Shown here: positions 53,811 to 63,505 of the stretch, piece after piece
Layout: each line of letters opens with the position of its first letter
How positions within the stretch are numbered: position 1 is the first letter of the stretch
Notes under the pieces: model-generated
Database searches by the model: none
Told to the model about the DNA's origin: nothing
Seen by the model: only the letters and a program-made list of their open reading frames with translations
Assembly: GCF_001889405.1 (NCBI RefSeq)
Contig: NZ_CP017921.1
Span: 820,057 to 884,056, forward strand
DNA from: Methanohalophilus halophilus
GTDB lineage: Archaea > Halobacteriota > Methanosarcinia > Methanosarcinales > Methanosarcinaceae
DNA length: 64,000 nucleotides
Reading direction: 5' to 3'
Program-made: the position numbers and the translations under genes

Positions 53811-55277
53811 TCATTGTTTCATAATGTCTGTAATATGTTCGATCACATCGGTTGCCAGCAATCCGTACCCCTTTTTTGCAAAAGCAACATCTCCTGCCTC
53901 TCCATTAACAAATGCTGCACAGCAAGCGGCATTCAACGCATCCGTGCGACAGAACAGGGCACCAACGATTCCCGTGAGCACATCTCCTGTGCCGCCAACG
54001 GACATACCTGCATTTCCGCTATAGTTATGTCTTATGTATCTGCCGTCAGAAATTATATCGGTTTTTCCCTTAAGGACGGTTATAACTTCATTTTCCCGGC
54101 AAAAATCCTGTAACATTTTGGCTCTTGCAGGCAGTTCTTTTTCAACCTCTTTTCCTATAAGTCCGGTTAATTCCCGGGAATGGGGTGTAAGTATCATTTC
54201 ACAATTTTCAGGAGAGGGTAGTTGTAATCCATTAAGGGCATCTGCGTCCACAACAACTTTCTTGCATAAAGGAAGGATTTGGTGTATTGCCTGACGTATT
54301 TTTTCTTCGTTGCCCAGCCCCATTCCAATAACCACCACATCGTGTGCATGAATAAGGTCTTTTAAGACATCAATATCTTTTGTATGCAGGAGGTCAGAGG
54401 ATAATTTCCTGACAATGAGGTTGGGGGAAAATGAGGCAATTGTATCCGAAACATTTGCCGGGGATGCAATGGTCACGATGTCTGCACCAGTGCGCAGGGC
54501 AGCCATTGCTGACAGGGCTGGTGCTCCGGAGTATCTGCCTCCTCCGATTATAAGTACCCTGCCGGACTGTCCTTTATGTGAATCAATATGTCGTTTGAGC
54601 AGAGGTTCCAGATCCCCCCAGTTTACAGCATCTTCTGCGTCCCTGCAAACACCGATATTAACAACTTCGACATCTCCTGTGTATTCACCCTGATTTTCGA
54701 GTCCGGTTTTCATTCTGTGGAATGTCAGGGTTGTATCTGCCATGACAGTATTCTCAATCTCACCAGTAGCAGGATCAAGGCCTGAGGGAGTGTCTACTGC
54801 AACCACATAGGAATTGCCGGTATTTATGGCATCTATTAATGTAGCTACAGGTTCCCTGGCAGGTCCCCGGATGCTCATGCCAAGCAGGCCGTCTACAATG
54901 ACATCCGCTTCTTTGAACCATTGGAAAATGCCGGATTGTGTAGAATCCGTAATTTCAGCCAGGTCATTAATACCACAATGTTTCAATAAATTGAAATTTT
55001 CCAATGCGTCATTTGTTCTTATGCCGGTTGCTTTCCCCGCCAGGACCACCCTAACACTGATATTATCATAATAACTTAGATGGCGGGCAGCAACAAATGC
55101 ATCGCCGCCATTATTTCCCCTTCCTGCCACAATCAATACATTGTTGTGAGCATCCAGGGATAACACTTTACGTGCAATTGCAGCTCCTGCATTTTCCATA
55201 AGCTGTATCCCTTTCAATCCCAGATGTGTGCAGTTTGTGTCTATGGCTTTCATTCTGTCAGGTGTAATAGATTGCAT
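53811..55277 (-). CDS. nnr: bifunctional NAD(P)H-hydrate epimerase / ADP-dependent dehydratase
   Basis: 488 residues. N-terminal YjeF epimerase (about 1-215: NVLIVAGRGNNGGDAFVAARHL, VVDGLLGM), C-terminal ribokinase-like dehydratase (about 220-485: RVLIIGGGRYSGAPALSAMAAL, ILTPHSREL, NAGMSVGGTGDVLTG with the catalytic GTGD). Repairs hydrated NAD(P)H. Upstream DNA up to 55350 is shared with the divergent DHH gene. Confidence 0.95.
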   Translation of the reverse strand: MQSITPDRMKAIDTNCTHLGLKGIQLMENAGAAIARKVLSLDAHNNVLIVAGRGNNGGDAFVAARHLSYYDNISVRVVLAGKATGIRTNDALENFNLLKHCGINDLAEITDSTQSGIFQWFKEADVIVDGLLGMSIRGPAREPVATLIDAINTGNSYVVAVDTPSGLDPATGEIENTVMADTTLTFHRMKTGLENQGEYTGDVEVVNIGVCRDAEDAVNWGDLEPLLKRHIDSHKGQSGRVLIIGGGRYSGAPALSAMAALRTGADIVTIASPANVSDTIASFSPNLIVRKLSSDLLHTKDIDVLKDLIHAHDVVVIGMGLGNEEKIRQAIHQILPLCKKVVVDADALNGLQLPSPENCEMILTPHSRELTGLIGKEVEKELPARAKMLQDFCRENEVITVLKGKTDIISDGRYIRHNYSGNAGMSVGGTGDVLTGIVGALFCRTDALNAACCAAFVNGEAGDVAFAKKGYGLLATDVIEHITDIMKQ

Positions 55278-55352
55278 TCTTTCCCCTGTCCTTTATTGTT
55301 CTTCTGAGTAAATGAAATTTCTGCTGTATTAACCATTATTCACCGATTTGAG

Positions 55353-55368
55353 ACGAAAACGTCTTAAT
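55353..55368. repeat. short inverted repeat at the divergent promoter
   Basis: ACGAAAACGT with flanks AGACG and CGTCT forms a 5-base inverted repeat around AAAA, between nnr and the DHH gene. May be an operator. Confidence 0.25.
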
Positions 55369-55408
55369 AGTTAGGGATATTTCATCTTTTACAGGGAGGT
55401 ATATTTTC

Positions 55409-56875
55409 ATTCCCGCCACACCAAAAGAAAATGAACCTGAAAGGACACGTTTTAAGCCTACCTATCTGATACTCGGAAGTGGAAGTATTGGTTTTGCCAC
55501 AGCAAAGGCATTGAGGGAATTAGGGAAAGACCTTATTATAGTAGATAAGGACCCACAAAAAGTCGAAACTCTGCGTGAGGAAGCCTATGAGGCGATAGTG
55601 GGTGATATTTCTGAGATCGAAACCCTACGTGGCCTTCAGACCAAAAAACTATCCGGTGTATTGATTGTCAGTTCAGACAACGAGGCCAATAAACAGGCTC
55701 TCAGGAATGTGAAAAAACATTTCCGTCCTTCTCTCTACTGTGTTGCAAGGGCATCAGATGTAATTAATCTGCAGGAAATGGAAGAAATTGGTGCGGATTT
55801 TGTATTCATGCCATCCCGGATAGTATCAAAATCCCTTTCAAGATCCCTTGAACGTGCTGAATCTGTGCGAATTGGTAACCAGCTATCCCAGTGGTTCAGC
55901 AAAAATACCGGTAAAACCCTTGCTGTAGTGGTTCATGACAACCCTGATCCCGATGCTATAGCAGGTGCCTTGGCCCTTAAACTCATGGCCGAAAATTATG
56001 GTCTGCATCCCACGATTCTCTATAATGGTGAAATAGGCCACCAGGAGAACAAGGCATTTGTAAATCTGCTGGGTATCAATCTCGAGCATATGGAAGGTCA
56101 TGATATATCTGAATTTGATGAGATTGCACTTGTCGATTGTGCGGTGGCAGGGTCAAATAATATGCTTTCAGAAGGAACACATATTGGTGTGGTAATAGAC
56201 CACCATCCTGTGGGTGATGCTGAAATAGATGCTGATTTTATTGATGTTCGCCCCAACGTGGGGGCTTCTGCTACTATAATGACCAAGTACCTGCAGGAAT
56301 TGAATATAGATATCAGCAGTGAAATTGCCACAGCCCTCCTGTACGGCATTCGTACCGATACGCTGGATTTTAAACGCAATACCGACCCCAATGATCTTTC
56401 AGCTGCTTCTTTCCTTTACCCGATGGCCGACCATGAAGTTCTGGACCAGCTTGAAAGGCCGTCAATGTCCATTGAAACCCTTGATGTGCTCGGCCAGGCT
56501 ATCAAGAACCGGCAGGTCGTTGGTAGCTACCTGCTTTCCAATGTGGGAAACATCCGGGACAGGGATACTCTTCCCCAGGCAGCCGATTACTTACTCAATC
56601 TTGAGGGTATATTTACCACAATAGTTTTTGGTGTAAGTGATGAAGTTATCTATGTTTCAGGACGCAGCAATGATATCCGTGTCAATCTGGGTGCCATACT
56701 GAAAAAGGCCTTTGGTGAGGGTTCTGCCGGTGGCCATTCCACAGCTGCAGGTGCACAGATTGCTCTGGGTGTTTTCAGTGACATAAAGGACCGTCAGACT
56801 TTACTGAAACTTGTGGATGAGGCAGTCGTTAAGAAATTCCTCAAGGCTGTCGGGGTAGAGGAAGTGGATGAATAA
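55409..56875 (+). CDS. TrkA-N / DHH-DHHA1 phosphoesterase protein, apparent AUU start
   Basis: About 488 residues. An N-terminal NAD-binding TrkA-N domain (about 20-135), whose first strand and glycine loop read YLILGSGSIGFATAKAL, then DHH motifs DNPDPDAIAGAL, ALVDCA and VIDHHP, and a DHHA1 end GEGSAGGHSTAAGA. The first ATG/GTG/TTG in frame is a TTG at 55511, which would remove the glycine loop. The upstream frame is open to a stop at 55349 but holds no ATG, GTG or TTG. ATT 55409 is placed 9 bases after a perfect GGGAGG (55394-55399), so I propose AUU. Function: nucleotide-regulated phosphoesterase (oligonucleotide or cyclic dinucleotide), unproven. Confidence 0.8.
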   Translation: MPATPKENEPERTRFKPTYLILGSGSIGFATAKALRELGKDLIIVDKDPQKVETLREEAYEAIVGDISEIETLRGLQTKKLSGVLIVSSDNEANKQALRNVKKHFRPSLYCVARASDVINLQEMEEIGADFVFMPSRIVSKSLSRSLERAESVRIGNQLSQWFSKNTGKTLAVVVHDNPDPDAIAGALALKLMAENYGLHPTILYNGEIGHQENKAFVNLLGINLEHMEGHDISEFDEIALVDCAVAGSNNMLSEGTHIGVVIDHHPVGDAEIDADFIDVRPNVGASATIMTKYLQELNIDISSEIATALLYGIRTDTLDFKRNTDPNDLSAASFLYPMADHEVLDQLERPSMSIETLDVLGQAIKNRQVVGSYLLSNVGNIRDRDTLPQAADYLLNLEGIFTTIVFGVSDEVIYVSGRSNDIRVNLGAILKKAFGEGSAGGHSTAAGAQIALGVFSDIKDRQTLLKLVDEAVVKKFLKAVGVEEVDE

Positions 56876-56882
56876 GATCTGA

Positions 56883-57524
56883 ATGAAGGAAAAAGAATAT
56901 CGTTCACTTATTTTAAAGGACCTGAAAAAACAGGTCATGGACTCTATTTCTATATCTCTTCATGAATTGGTCGTGGAAATAGTCCGTACCGGTTTCAGAT
57001 GCAGTGGATGTGGCAGATGCTGCAAGTTTTCCACAGGAGATAACAGCGTACTGCTAACCTATTTTGATATTGATAACTTGAAAAAAAGCGGCAATATAAA
57101 TGCGATTGAACCGACGGTAGCAGAAGAGGATATGTTTCTGGCAGATACTGAAGGTAATGTACATACATTTGGCTGGAGGCTCAAAAGGAAAAAAAATGGA
57201 GAGTGTGTCTTCCTAGATGAGGGCGGATGCACCATATATCCATTGAGGCCCCTTCTCTGCAGGACCTATCCTTTCTATATCGCAGAAGGCAAGCTGGAAA
57301 TTTCTGAATGCGGTGGTAAGGGCAGGGTTTTACCTCTTTATCATGCGCGCAGGCTTGCAAATGAAGTGTTACAACGCTATATTATTGAACTTCGGGATAC
57401 CATGATGACCTACAGGCATTTTAACAATGAATCTGTATCACTGGTTATGGATTTTCTGCCAAAGTCTGATTTTCAATTAATTGTACATGATAGCAGGGGT
57501 AAATGGAAACTCGATGACGAATGA
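56883..57524 (+). CDS. YkgJ family cysteine cluster protein
   Basis: 213 residues. The cysteine pattern is RCSGCGRCCKF, then CVFLDEGGCTIYPLRPLLCRTYPF and ISECGGKG, as in the YkgJ/UPF0153 family thought to bind zinc or an Fe-S cluster; function unknown. Follows the DHH gene by 7 bases on the same strand. Confidence 0.9.
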   Translation: MKEKEYRSLILKDLKKQVMDSISISLHELVVEIVRTGFRCSGCGRCCKFSTGDNSVLLTYFDIDNLKKSGNINAIEPTVAEEDMFLADTEGNVHTFGWRLKRKKNGECVFLDEGGCTIYPLRPLLCRTYPFYIAEGKLEISECGGKGRVLPLYHARRLANEVLQRYIIELRDTMMTYRHFNNESVSLVMDFLPKSDFQLIVHDSRGKWKLDDE

Positions 57525-57575
57525 TTCTATCGATTGGTTTATTTATTATATCACACATTATTTTTGCTGATTATC

Positions 57576-58862
57576 ATGTCTGTCAATGACTCTCATCCAA
57601 TGACTATTTCAGAAAAGATATTTTCCCGTGCCTCGGGTAAGGAAGTCAAAGCCGGGGACTTCGTCCTTGCAAATATTGACCTTGCAATGACCCATGACAT
57701 CACCGGTCCGCTGGCGGTTGATGGTTTCTATGAAATCATGGAAGGCAGGGAAGAGAAAAAAGTGTGGGACCCCAGCAAGATTGTAATCCTGTTTGACCAT
57801 CAGGTCCCGGCTGATTCTCTCCATGCAGCAAAGAATCACATTATGCTGCGTGAGTTTGCACAGGAGCAGAATATTCTCAATTATGACGTTTATGAAGGGG
57901 TCTGCCATCAGGTGGTGCCCGAAAAGGGACATGTGAAACCCGGTGATCTTGTAGTAGGTTCGGATTCACATACATGTGCCTATGGTTCCCTGGGTGCTTT
58001 TTCCACCGGCGTGGGCTCTACTGATATGGCAGCGGTGCTTGCTTCTGGCAAACTCTGGTTCCGTGTTCCCCAGACCATCCGCTTTGAGGTTGAAGGAAAA
58101 CTGCCCGAGAGGGTTTATTCCAAGGACCTCATTCTTCACCTGATAGGAGATGTGGGTGTTGAAGGTGCAAGATACATGGCTGCAGAATATGCAGGCTCTA
58201 CAGTACGTTCCCTTTCTATCTCAGAAAGGATGACCATGTCCAATATGGCCATAGAGATGGGAGGAAAGGCAGGTATCATCGAACCGGATGGTGTTACCGA
58301 AAAATACCTGCAGGAAAGAATTCCCGGCTATAAGCTTGATCCCGAGTGGGTTTCCGATGAGGGTGCGGATTACCAGGATATCCGTCACTACGATGTGTCG
58401 AACCTGGAGCCACAGCTTGCCTGTCCTCATAATGTTGACAATGTAAAGCCCGTTTCAGAAGTAGAAGGAACAAAAGTGGATCAGGTCTTTGTGGGCTCCT
58501 GTACCAACGGCAGGTTCGAGGACCTTGAAATTGTTGCCAATATGATGGGTGATGAACCTGTTGCAGAGGGTGTAAGGCTTCTGGTTATCCCTGCTTCAAG
58601 GACTGAATACCTGAAAGCCCTCAGAGCCGGATATATAGAACAGTTCATGGAAGCCGGTGCAATTGTGGAATCTGCATGTTGTGGACCATGTATGGGTGGC
58701 TCGTTCGGCCTTCTGGGTGACGGTGAAGTTGGCCTGGCAACCTCCAACAGGAATTTCCGTGGCAGGGAAGGAAGTGCTGAATCCTTTGTATATCTGGGTT
58801 CTCCTGCGACAGCCGCAGCTGCTGCACTGACAGGTGAAATAACCGATCCAAGAAAAATATAA
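57576..58862 (+). CDS. aconitase-family 3-isopropylmalate/homoaconitate dehydratase large subunit
   Basis: 428 residues from ATG 57576. Iron-sulfur hydro-lyase. Substrate and cluster motifs: [22 protein letters not shown]-like [21 protein letters not shown], and the 4Fe-4S ligands in GSCTNGR and [12 protein letters not shown]. Methanogens have two of these: LeuC for leucine and HacA for 2-oxosuberate in coenzyme B. Without the small subunit (not in this window) I cannot choose. The hydrophobic lead-in of the longer frame (57534) is rejected. Confidence 0.9.
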   Translation: MSVNDSHPMTISEKIFSRASGKEVKAGDFVLANIDLAMTHDITGPLAVDGFYEIMEGREEKKVWDPSKIVILFDHQVPADSLHAAKNHIMLREFAQEQNILNYDVYEGVCHQVVPEKGHVKPGDLVVGSDSHTCAYGSLGAFSTGVGSTDMAAVLASGKLWFRVPQTIRFEVEGKLPERVYSKDLILHLIGDVGVEGARYMAAEYAGSTVRSLSISERMTMSNMAIEMGGKAGIIEPDGVTEKYLQERIPGYKLDPEWVSDEGADYQDIRHYDVSNLEPQLACPHNVDNVKPVSEVEGTKVDQVFVGSCTNGRFEDLEIVANMMGDEPVAEGVRLLVIPASRTEYLKALRAGYIEQFMEAGAIVESACCGPCMGGSFGLLGDGEVGLATSNRNFRGREGSAESFVYLGSPATAAAAALTGEITDPRKI

Positions 58863-58983
58863 GTAAGCAGTAGACGGGAGACCACAAAAAATATATTTAT
58901 CAATGTTAATTGGATGATAAGACGTTGGCTGAAAAGCTTAAAGGTATCCCGTCATATTGGTTTTTCTTCCAACGTCATCCTAT

Positions 58984-59415
58984 TTATTTTCGGATAAGAT
59001 ATTTTATTACGTCTACCGGGCTCAGTATCCCGATTGGCCTGTATGACGCACCTACTTTATCCTCTGACATTACTATCAGGCGATGTATGTGTTTTTCAGC
59101 CATCTGTTTTGCTGCATCCTTTAGTTTCATACCTGGATTCACGGTTTCAACAGATGATGCCATTAGGTCTTCTATTGAGGCAATTTCCCAGTTTTTCTCT
59201 CCGAGTCTGGAGAGAATATCCATTTCGGAAACAAATCCAAAGGTTTCACCATTTTCGTCAACCGCCACAACAGCAGAAACATCACGATTTGCCATTGTTT
59301 CTGCTACCTCTGCTGCGGTTGCATCCATTGGCACTGTAACCACTCCTCTGCTCATTGCATCTTTTACCTGCATATTTTCCCCTATCATTTTTCTGACTCC
59401 TTGGAAAGGTATCAT
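58984..59415 (-). CDS. two-CBS-domain protein
   Basis: 143 residues with a CBS pair (VKDAMSRGVVTVPMDATAAEVAETM and the IEDLMASSVETVNPGMKLKDAAKQM repeat). Binds adenine nucleotides in related proteins and acts as an energy sensor. ATG 59415 has GAGG about 9 bases upstream. Partner unknown; ATGs at 59388 and 59373 are also possible. A second CBS protein is at 59843. Confidence 0.88.
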   Translation of the reverse strand: MIPFQGVRKMIGENMQVKDAMSRGVVTVPMDATAAEVAETMANRDVSAVVAVDENGETFGFVSEMDILSRLGEKNWEIASIEDLMASSVETVNPGMKLKDAAKQMAEKHIHRLIVMSEDKVGASYRPIGILSPVDVIKYLIRK

Positions 59416-59544
59416 TTACCTCTTCCTCATTTTATTTATTTTTTGCAGGCATATATAGGCATTGGCTGTTGGAGGAGGGAAAATCATATAATATCATATA
59501 TCCTTTGGAAAACTTGTATTCCTTTCTTCAGGGAGTGATTATCA

Positions 59545-59838
59545 ATGAGTTCAATTTCAGTTCTAGAAGATGTATATGATGTTATAGAAGACCGCAAAGA
59601 AAACGCAGTTGAGGGTTCTTATGTATGCTCTCTCTTGAAGCACAATAAAGGGATGGATAAGATTCTGGAAAAAATAGGTGAAGAATCCACCGAAGTAATC
59701 CTTGCCGCAAAAAATGGACAGAAGGACAGGATCATTGAGGAATCCTGCGATTTGTTTTTCCACATGCTGGTTATGCTTTCAGCCAACAATATTACCCTGG
59801 ACGAGATATCTGCTGAGATGAAAGGCAGACGTCACTGA
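59545..59838 (+). CDS. hisE: phosphoribosyl-ATP pyrophosphatase
   Basis: 97 residues, stand-alone HisE. Cleaves PR-ATP to PR-AMP, the substrate of HisI (931). All-alpha MazG-like fold with SYVCSLLKHNKGMDKILEKIGEESTEVILAAKN and EESCDLFFHMLVML. GGGAG lies 10 bases before the ATG. Confidence 0.95.
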   Translation: MSSISVLEDVYDVIEDRKENAVEGSYVCSLLKHNKGMDKILEKIGEESTEVILAAKNGQKDRIIEESCDLFFHMLVMLSANNITLDEISAEMKGRRH

Positions 59839-59842
59839 TATT

Positions 59843-60718
59843 TTAGTAAACGGCAAGTTCGTGCAGTACATCGGTTTTTGATAACAGTCCTGCAGGCTCG
59901 TCGTTGAGTGTCACCACAAGTCTTCCGATATCGTACTTGTTGAACATCTGGACTGCATCACTGAGGGAAGAATTCCCGTTAATGGTGATAAGGTCCTTTG
60001 TCATAATATCTTTGACTTTGAGGGTCATTTTTCCACTCGCAAGAGCTTCTCCTATATCTGTGAACGTCACGATACCGACCATTTTGCCATTATCTTCCAC
60101 GGGTGCGCCGTGTATATTGTTGCTAACCAGTATTCTGGCAGCTTCCTGAATGGTTGAATTGACGCTCACATAAATTGGCTGGTGAGTTATGTAATGTTTG
60201 ACGGATTTTTTGGGTAGTGAAACCATTTCATTTATTGAGAATAGAAGGGAGTTTTCGGTATCATCCCTGCCTACGATTTCCCCGCGGACTGTCAGCCTGT
60301 TAACAGGTGTTGGCCCTACCTGCACCTGGTCTCCTTCGAGGAAACTGCGGACATTGCCTATTACTTTAATCCTGCCATTGCAAAGGTCGGGATGCCTGAC
60401 TGTTGTGAATATAATCTCAGCAGCTGTAGCTCCCTGTACAAGTTCCCCGTTACGATAGATGGGCACAATTGCTTCATGTTCCATGGATGTGACACAAAGA
60501 GCTTCATAGGCGGTACCCGTTGCACGGTATCCTCCCTTTGGACCGGGGACTCCTTCTACAAGTCCCAGCATTTTCAGTGACTGCATCTGGTTTCGAACTG
60601 TCCCTGGATTGCGGTCAATCAGATTGGCGATCTCTTCCCCTTTAACGGCCGAATCTTTCTGGCGCTGTAAATTTATCAATGCAATTAGTATTTCTTTCTG
60701 GATTGGAGTAAGTTCCAT
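59843..60718 (-). CDS. HTH regulator with two CBS domains
   Basis: 291 residues from ATG 60718 (GGTGG 6 bases upstream). N-terminal winged helix (1-65: LTPIQKEILIALINLQRQK, VKGEEIANLIDRNPGTVRNQM), a middle domain (70-170) and a C-terminal CBS pair (about 175-290: HQPIYVSVNSTIQEAARILV and VKDIMTKDLITINGNSSLSDA). Such archaeal proteins are inferred to sense adenine nucleotides and control transcription. Divergent from NOG1. Confidence 0.87.
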   Translation of the reverse strand: MELTPIQKEILIALINLQRQKDSAVKGEEIANLIDRNPGTVRNQMQSLKMLGLVEGVPGPKGGYRATGTAYEALCVTSMEHEAIVPIYRNGELVQGATAAEIIFTTVRHPDLCNGRIKVIGNVRSFLEGDQVQVGPTPVNRLTVRGEIVGRDDTENSLLFSINEMVSLPKKSVKHYITHQPIYVSVNSTIQEAARILVSNNIHGAPVEDNGKMVGIVTFTDIGEALASGKMTLKVKDIMTKDLITINGNSSLSDAVQMFNKYDIGRLVVTLNDEPAGLLSKTDVLHELAVY

Positions 60719-60835
60719 GATGACCACCGTTTTATAACAAGAAATAATCAAAAGCTGTATTTATAAATAGTGTTTTTGCAGAATAAAGACTATATATCTT
60801 ACTTGTGTTTGTCGCAATCGGAAGGTAATCGTATC

Positions 60836-61786
60836 ATGATATTTGAGAAGATTAGTACAGTACCTACAGAAGATGAACTTGTGGACAAGGCTTTCAGGCG
60901 AGCCAGTCGTGCAAATGCAGGTAAGGAGAGAGGAGGTAGGGAGGCTGCTCTGAAAGCAGATGAATCAATGGTACTTACTGCAGGTAACATCCTGACAGAT
61001 AATCTCTCCAACATTGTGAGGAGGTTCCCCAGCTTTGAAACCATACCACCTTTTTATTATGAACTGGCCCAGATTCTTGTAGATGTCGACAGGATGAGGC
61101 AATCATTATCCCGGCTTGACTGGGCATCTTATAAGATTCATGATCTCTCTAGGGAATATGTCCAGAAAATGAGAGGTGCCCCTTCATCACCACAGGTGCG
61201 AAGAGAAGCTTTTGGCAGGATGGCTTCCGTTATTTCATCCATCAAGAAGGATCTTTTGTATCTGAATGAAGCCCGCAACAAACTTCGCAAGCTTCCGGAT
61301 GTGAGGGAAGAACCCACAATAGTTGTGGCAGGTTATCCCAATGTGGGTAAGTCGAGTTTTGTGGCTGCTGTCACCGATGCAAGGCCAGAGGTTGCTTCAT
61401 ACCCCTTTACAACCAAGGGTGTTACGATAGGTCACTTTATGCGAGGATATAACCGTTATCAAGTAATTGATACCCCCGGTCTGCTCGATCGCCCGATGTC
61501 GGATCGCAATGAAGTGGAGATGCAGGCTATAACTGCTCTGAAATATCTTGATGCAGTGGTAATTTTCATCCTTGATCCCAGCGAAACCTGTGGCTATGAA
61601 ATGTCCCAGCAGGTAAAATTGCTTGATGATGTACGGGATAATTTTGGATTGCCTGTGCTGGTCGCTGCAAACAAATTGGACCTTTGCGAACATAACACTG
61701 TTAAAGTGGATATTGAAATGTCCACCCTCTCCGGTGAAGGAATAGATGAGGCGCTTTCATTGTTGCTCGAGCGCCTGCAAGAATAA
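60836..61786 (+). CDS. NOG1-like GTPase
   Basis: 316 residues. Obg/NOG1 class: G1 AGYPNVGKSSF, G3 DTPGLLDRP, G4 ANKLDLC, with the NOG1 N-terminal helices (EDELVDKAFRRASRAN, FYYELAQILVDVDRMRQSL). Involved in large-subunit ribosome assembly in eukaryotes; archaeal role inferred. ATG 60836 has GAAGGT 9 bases upstream; the ORF to 60770 is rejected. Ends one base from the convergent aminotransferase. Confidence 0.92.
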   Translation: MIFEKISTVPTEDELVDKAFRRASRANAGKERGGREAALKADESMVLTAGNILTDNLSNIVRRFPSFETIPPFYYELAQILVDVDRMRQSLSRLDWASYKIHDLSREYVQKMRGAPSSPQVRREAFGRMASVISSIKKDLLYLNEARNKLRKLPDVREEPTIVVAGYPNVGKSSFVAAVTDARPEVASYPFTTKGVTIGHFMRGYNRYQVIDTPGLLDRPMSDRNEVEMQAITALKYLDAVVIFILDPSETCGYEMSQQVKLLDDVRDNFGLPVLVAANKLDLCEHNTVKVDIEMSTLSGEGIDEALSLLLERLQE

Positions 61787-61787
61787 T

Positions 61788-62894
61788 TTAAAGCGTTTCT
61801 TTCATAATTTCCATTGCTTTTTTTATGTTTTGCATGGAGGTGGCGTATGATATTCGCATATGTCCTGCTCCACCTTCGCCGAATGCTTCGCCCGGCACGA
61901 CCACTACTCCATTTGCGATAAGTTGCTGGGCGTATTCGGGTTCGACTTCGGGGAATGCATAAAATGCACCGGCGGGCTTGTGGCATTTGATGCCCATCCC
62001 ATTGAGCCCTTCTATGAGTACATCCCTGCGCTTTTTAAATTCTTCGCGCATATGTACAACCGGGTCAAGTGGTCCCTGAATGGCAGCAAGGGCAGCCCTC
62101 TGGGAAATGGAACATGCACAAGCCTGTACATATTGATGAACTTTTAACATTTGCTGGATGTATTCTGAAGGAGCGGTAACGTATCCCAGTCTCCAGCCGG
62201 TCATCGAATAGGTCTTTGATGTTGCATTCACGGTAATTACATTGTCTGAATATTGGGCGGGGCTGACATGTTCTCCTTCATAGATAAAATGCTCATAGAC
62301 CTCATCAGAAATCAGTGTAATGTCATAGTCATCTGCAATCTCGGCAAATCCTTTAATATCCTTTTTCGTCTGGACGGCCCCTGTGGGATTGGAAGGGGAA
62401 TTCACGATAAAAGCTTTGGTTTTTGAGGTGATTTTTTCCATCACGTCTTCGGGTTGCATTCTCAGGTCATCGGATAGGGGCACACCGATTCCTTTCCCTC
62501 CCATGATTCCTGCAAGGGATGCGTATGATACGAAACCCGGATCTGCAAGAAGAACTTCATCACCCGGGTTTACCAGTGATGCAAGTGCTATTTCCAGGGC
62601 CTCTGAGGCACCGGATGTTACGATTATATCATCCGGTGTAGTGGCAATTGCATTTTCTTCCCGGAACTTTTTGCTCAATGCCTCCCTGAGTTCTATGATG
62701 CCGGGTCCCAGGGTATAGCCTGTAAATCCTTCATTTATGGCATCTATAGCACCCTTTTTTACATGTTCGGGTGTGTCGAAATCCGGCTGGCCCAATCCAA
62801 GATTGATGGCATCCGATCCGGCCGCTTCGAATATCTTGCGGATGCCGGATATATCAATGTCCTGTACCCTCTGTGAGAATTTCCCGGCAAACAT
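61788..62894 (-). CDS. class I/II aminotransferase (aspartate-type)
   Basis: 368 residues. PLP lysine in NATSKTYSMTGWRLGYV; also NSPSNPTGAV, SDEVYEHF and the C-terminal MRISYATS with the substrate-binding Arg. Closest in style to archaeal aspartate or aromatic aminotransferases; specificity unclear. Starts 3 bases after hxlB, so same transcript. Confidence 0.92.
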   Translation of the reverse strand: MFAGKFSQRVQDIDISGIRKIFEAAGSDAINLGLGQPDFDTPEHVKKGAIDAINEGFTGYTLGPGIIELREALSKKFREENAIATTPDDIIVTSGASEALEIALASLVNPGDEVLLADPGFVSYASLAGIMGGKGIGVPLSDDLRMQPEDVMEKITSKTKAFIVNSPSNPTGAVQTKKDIKGFAEIADDYDITLISDEVYEHFIYEGEHVSPAQYSDNVITVNATSKTYSMTGWRLGYVTAPSEYIQQMLKVHQYVQACACSISQRAALAAIQGPLDPVVHMREEFKKRRDVLIEGLNGMGIKCHKPAGAFYAFPEVEPEYAQQLIANGVVVVPGEAFGEGGAGHMRISYATSMQNIKKAMEIMKETL

Positions 62895-62897
62895 GTT

Positions 62898-63500
62898 TCA
62901 CTCCAGTTTGGCGTGGCGCGATTTTAGATCTGCTTCTGATGCACCTGTGATAAAGATCAATTCTGCAACAAGGGCATCAAGGAAGACAAGGGAAGAAATT
63001 TCAAAGGAAGTGCCCAGGGGTGTGAGGTGGGAATATTCTCCTCTCATGTGTCTTTCAAGATAGCCGCCGGCGTCTTCCTTGCTGCGTCCCTGTATCTCCA
63101 GAGTTGCATCTGATATATGGCCAAGTGTGGAATCCTTGTTGGAGGTTACTGTTATCAGGGTTGCTCCGATATCCTTTGCAATTCTTCCCAGATCTGATAC
63201 GGAGCGCGTTTCACCTGATCCGGAAATGGCGATTACTACATCGTTTTTGTGTACTGCAGGAGTTGTAGATTCTCCTACAACATAACTTGTAAATCCCAGG
63301 TGCATGAGACGCATAGCAAAAGCTTTTCCAACAAGGCCCGACCTCCCTGCTCCCATTATAAAAATGGAATCTGCATCCATTACATACTCAATGGTTTTTT
63401 TGATACTTTCCTTGTCGATTCTCTGTGCTATGTTCTTTATTTGATCGGCCATCAATTCCATGGATAATGTGAGGTGTTCACATTCATTACAGGTATTCAT
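62898..63500 (-). CDS. hxlB: 6-phospho-3-hexuloisomerase
   Basis: 200 residues with an SIS fold: SIFIMGAGRSGLVGKAFAMRL, VVIAISGSGETRSV, and the MRGEYSHLTPLGTSFE region with catalytic residues. Converts 6-phospho-3-hexulose and fructose 6-phosphate; in methanogens the ribulose monophosphate pathway runs toward ribose 5-phosphate. No hxlA is in the window. N-terminal extension MNTCNECEHL has a CxxC pair. Confidence 0.92.
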   Translation of the reverse strand: MNTCNECEHLTLSMELMADQIKNIAQRIDKESIKKTIEYVMDADSIFIMGAGRSGLVGKAFAMRLMHLGFTSYVVGESTTPAVHKNDVVIAISGSGETRSVSDLGRIAKDIGATLITVTSNKDSTLGHISDATLEIQGRSKEDAGGYLERHMRGEYSHLTPLGTSFEISSLVFLDALVAELIFITGASEADLKSRHAKLE

Positions 63501-63505
63501 TCTCT

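Noticed and set aside
55431-55470. ATG 55431 as the start of the TrkA-N/DHH gene
   Set aside because: It is in a different frame and meets a stop after about 12 codons, unless there is a sequencing indel.
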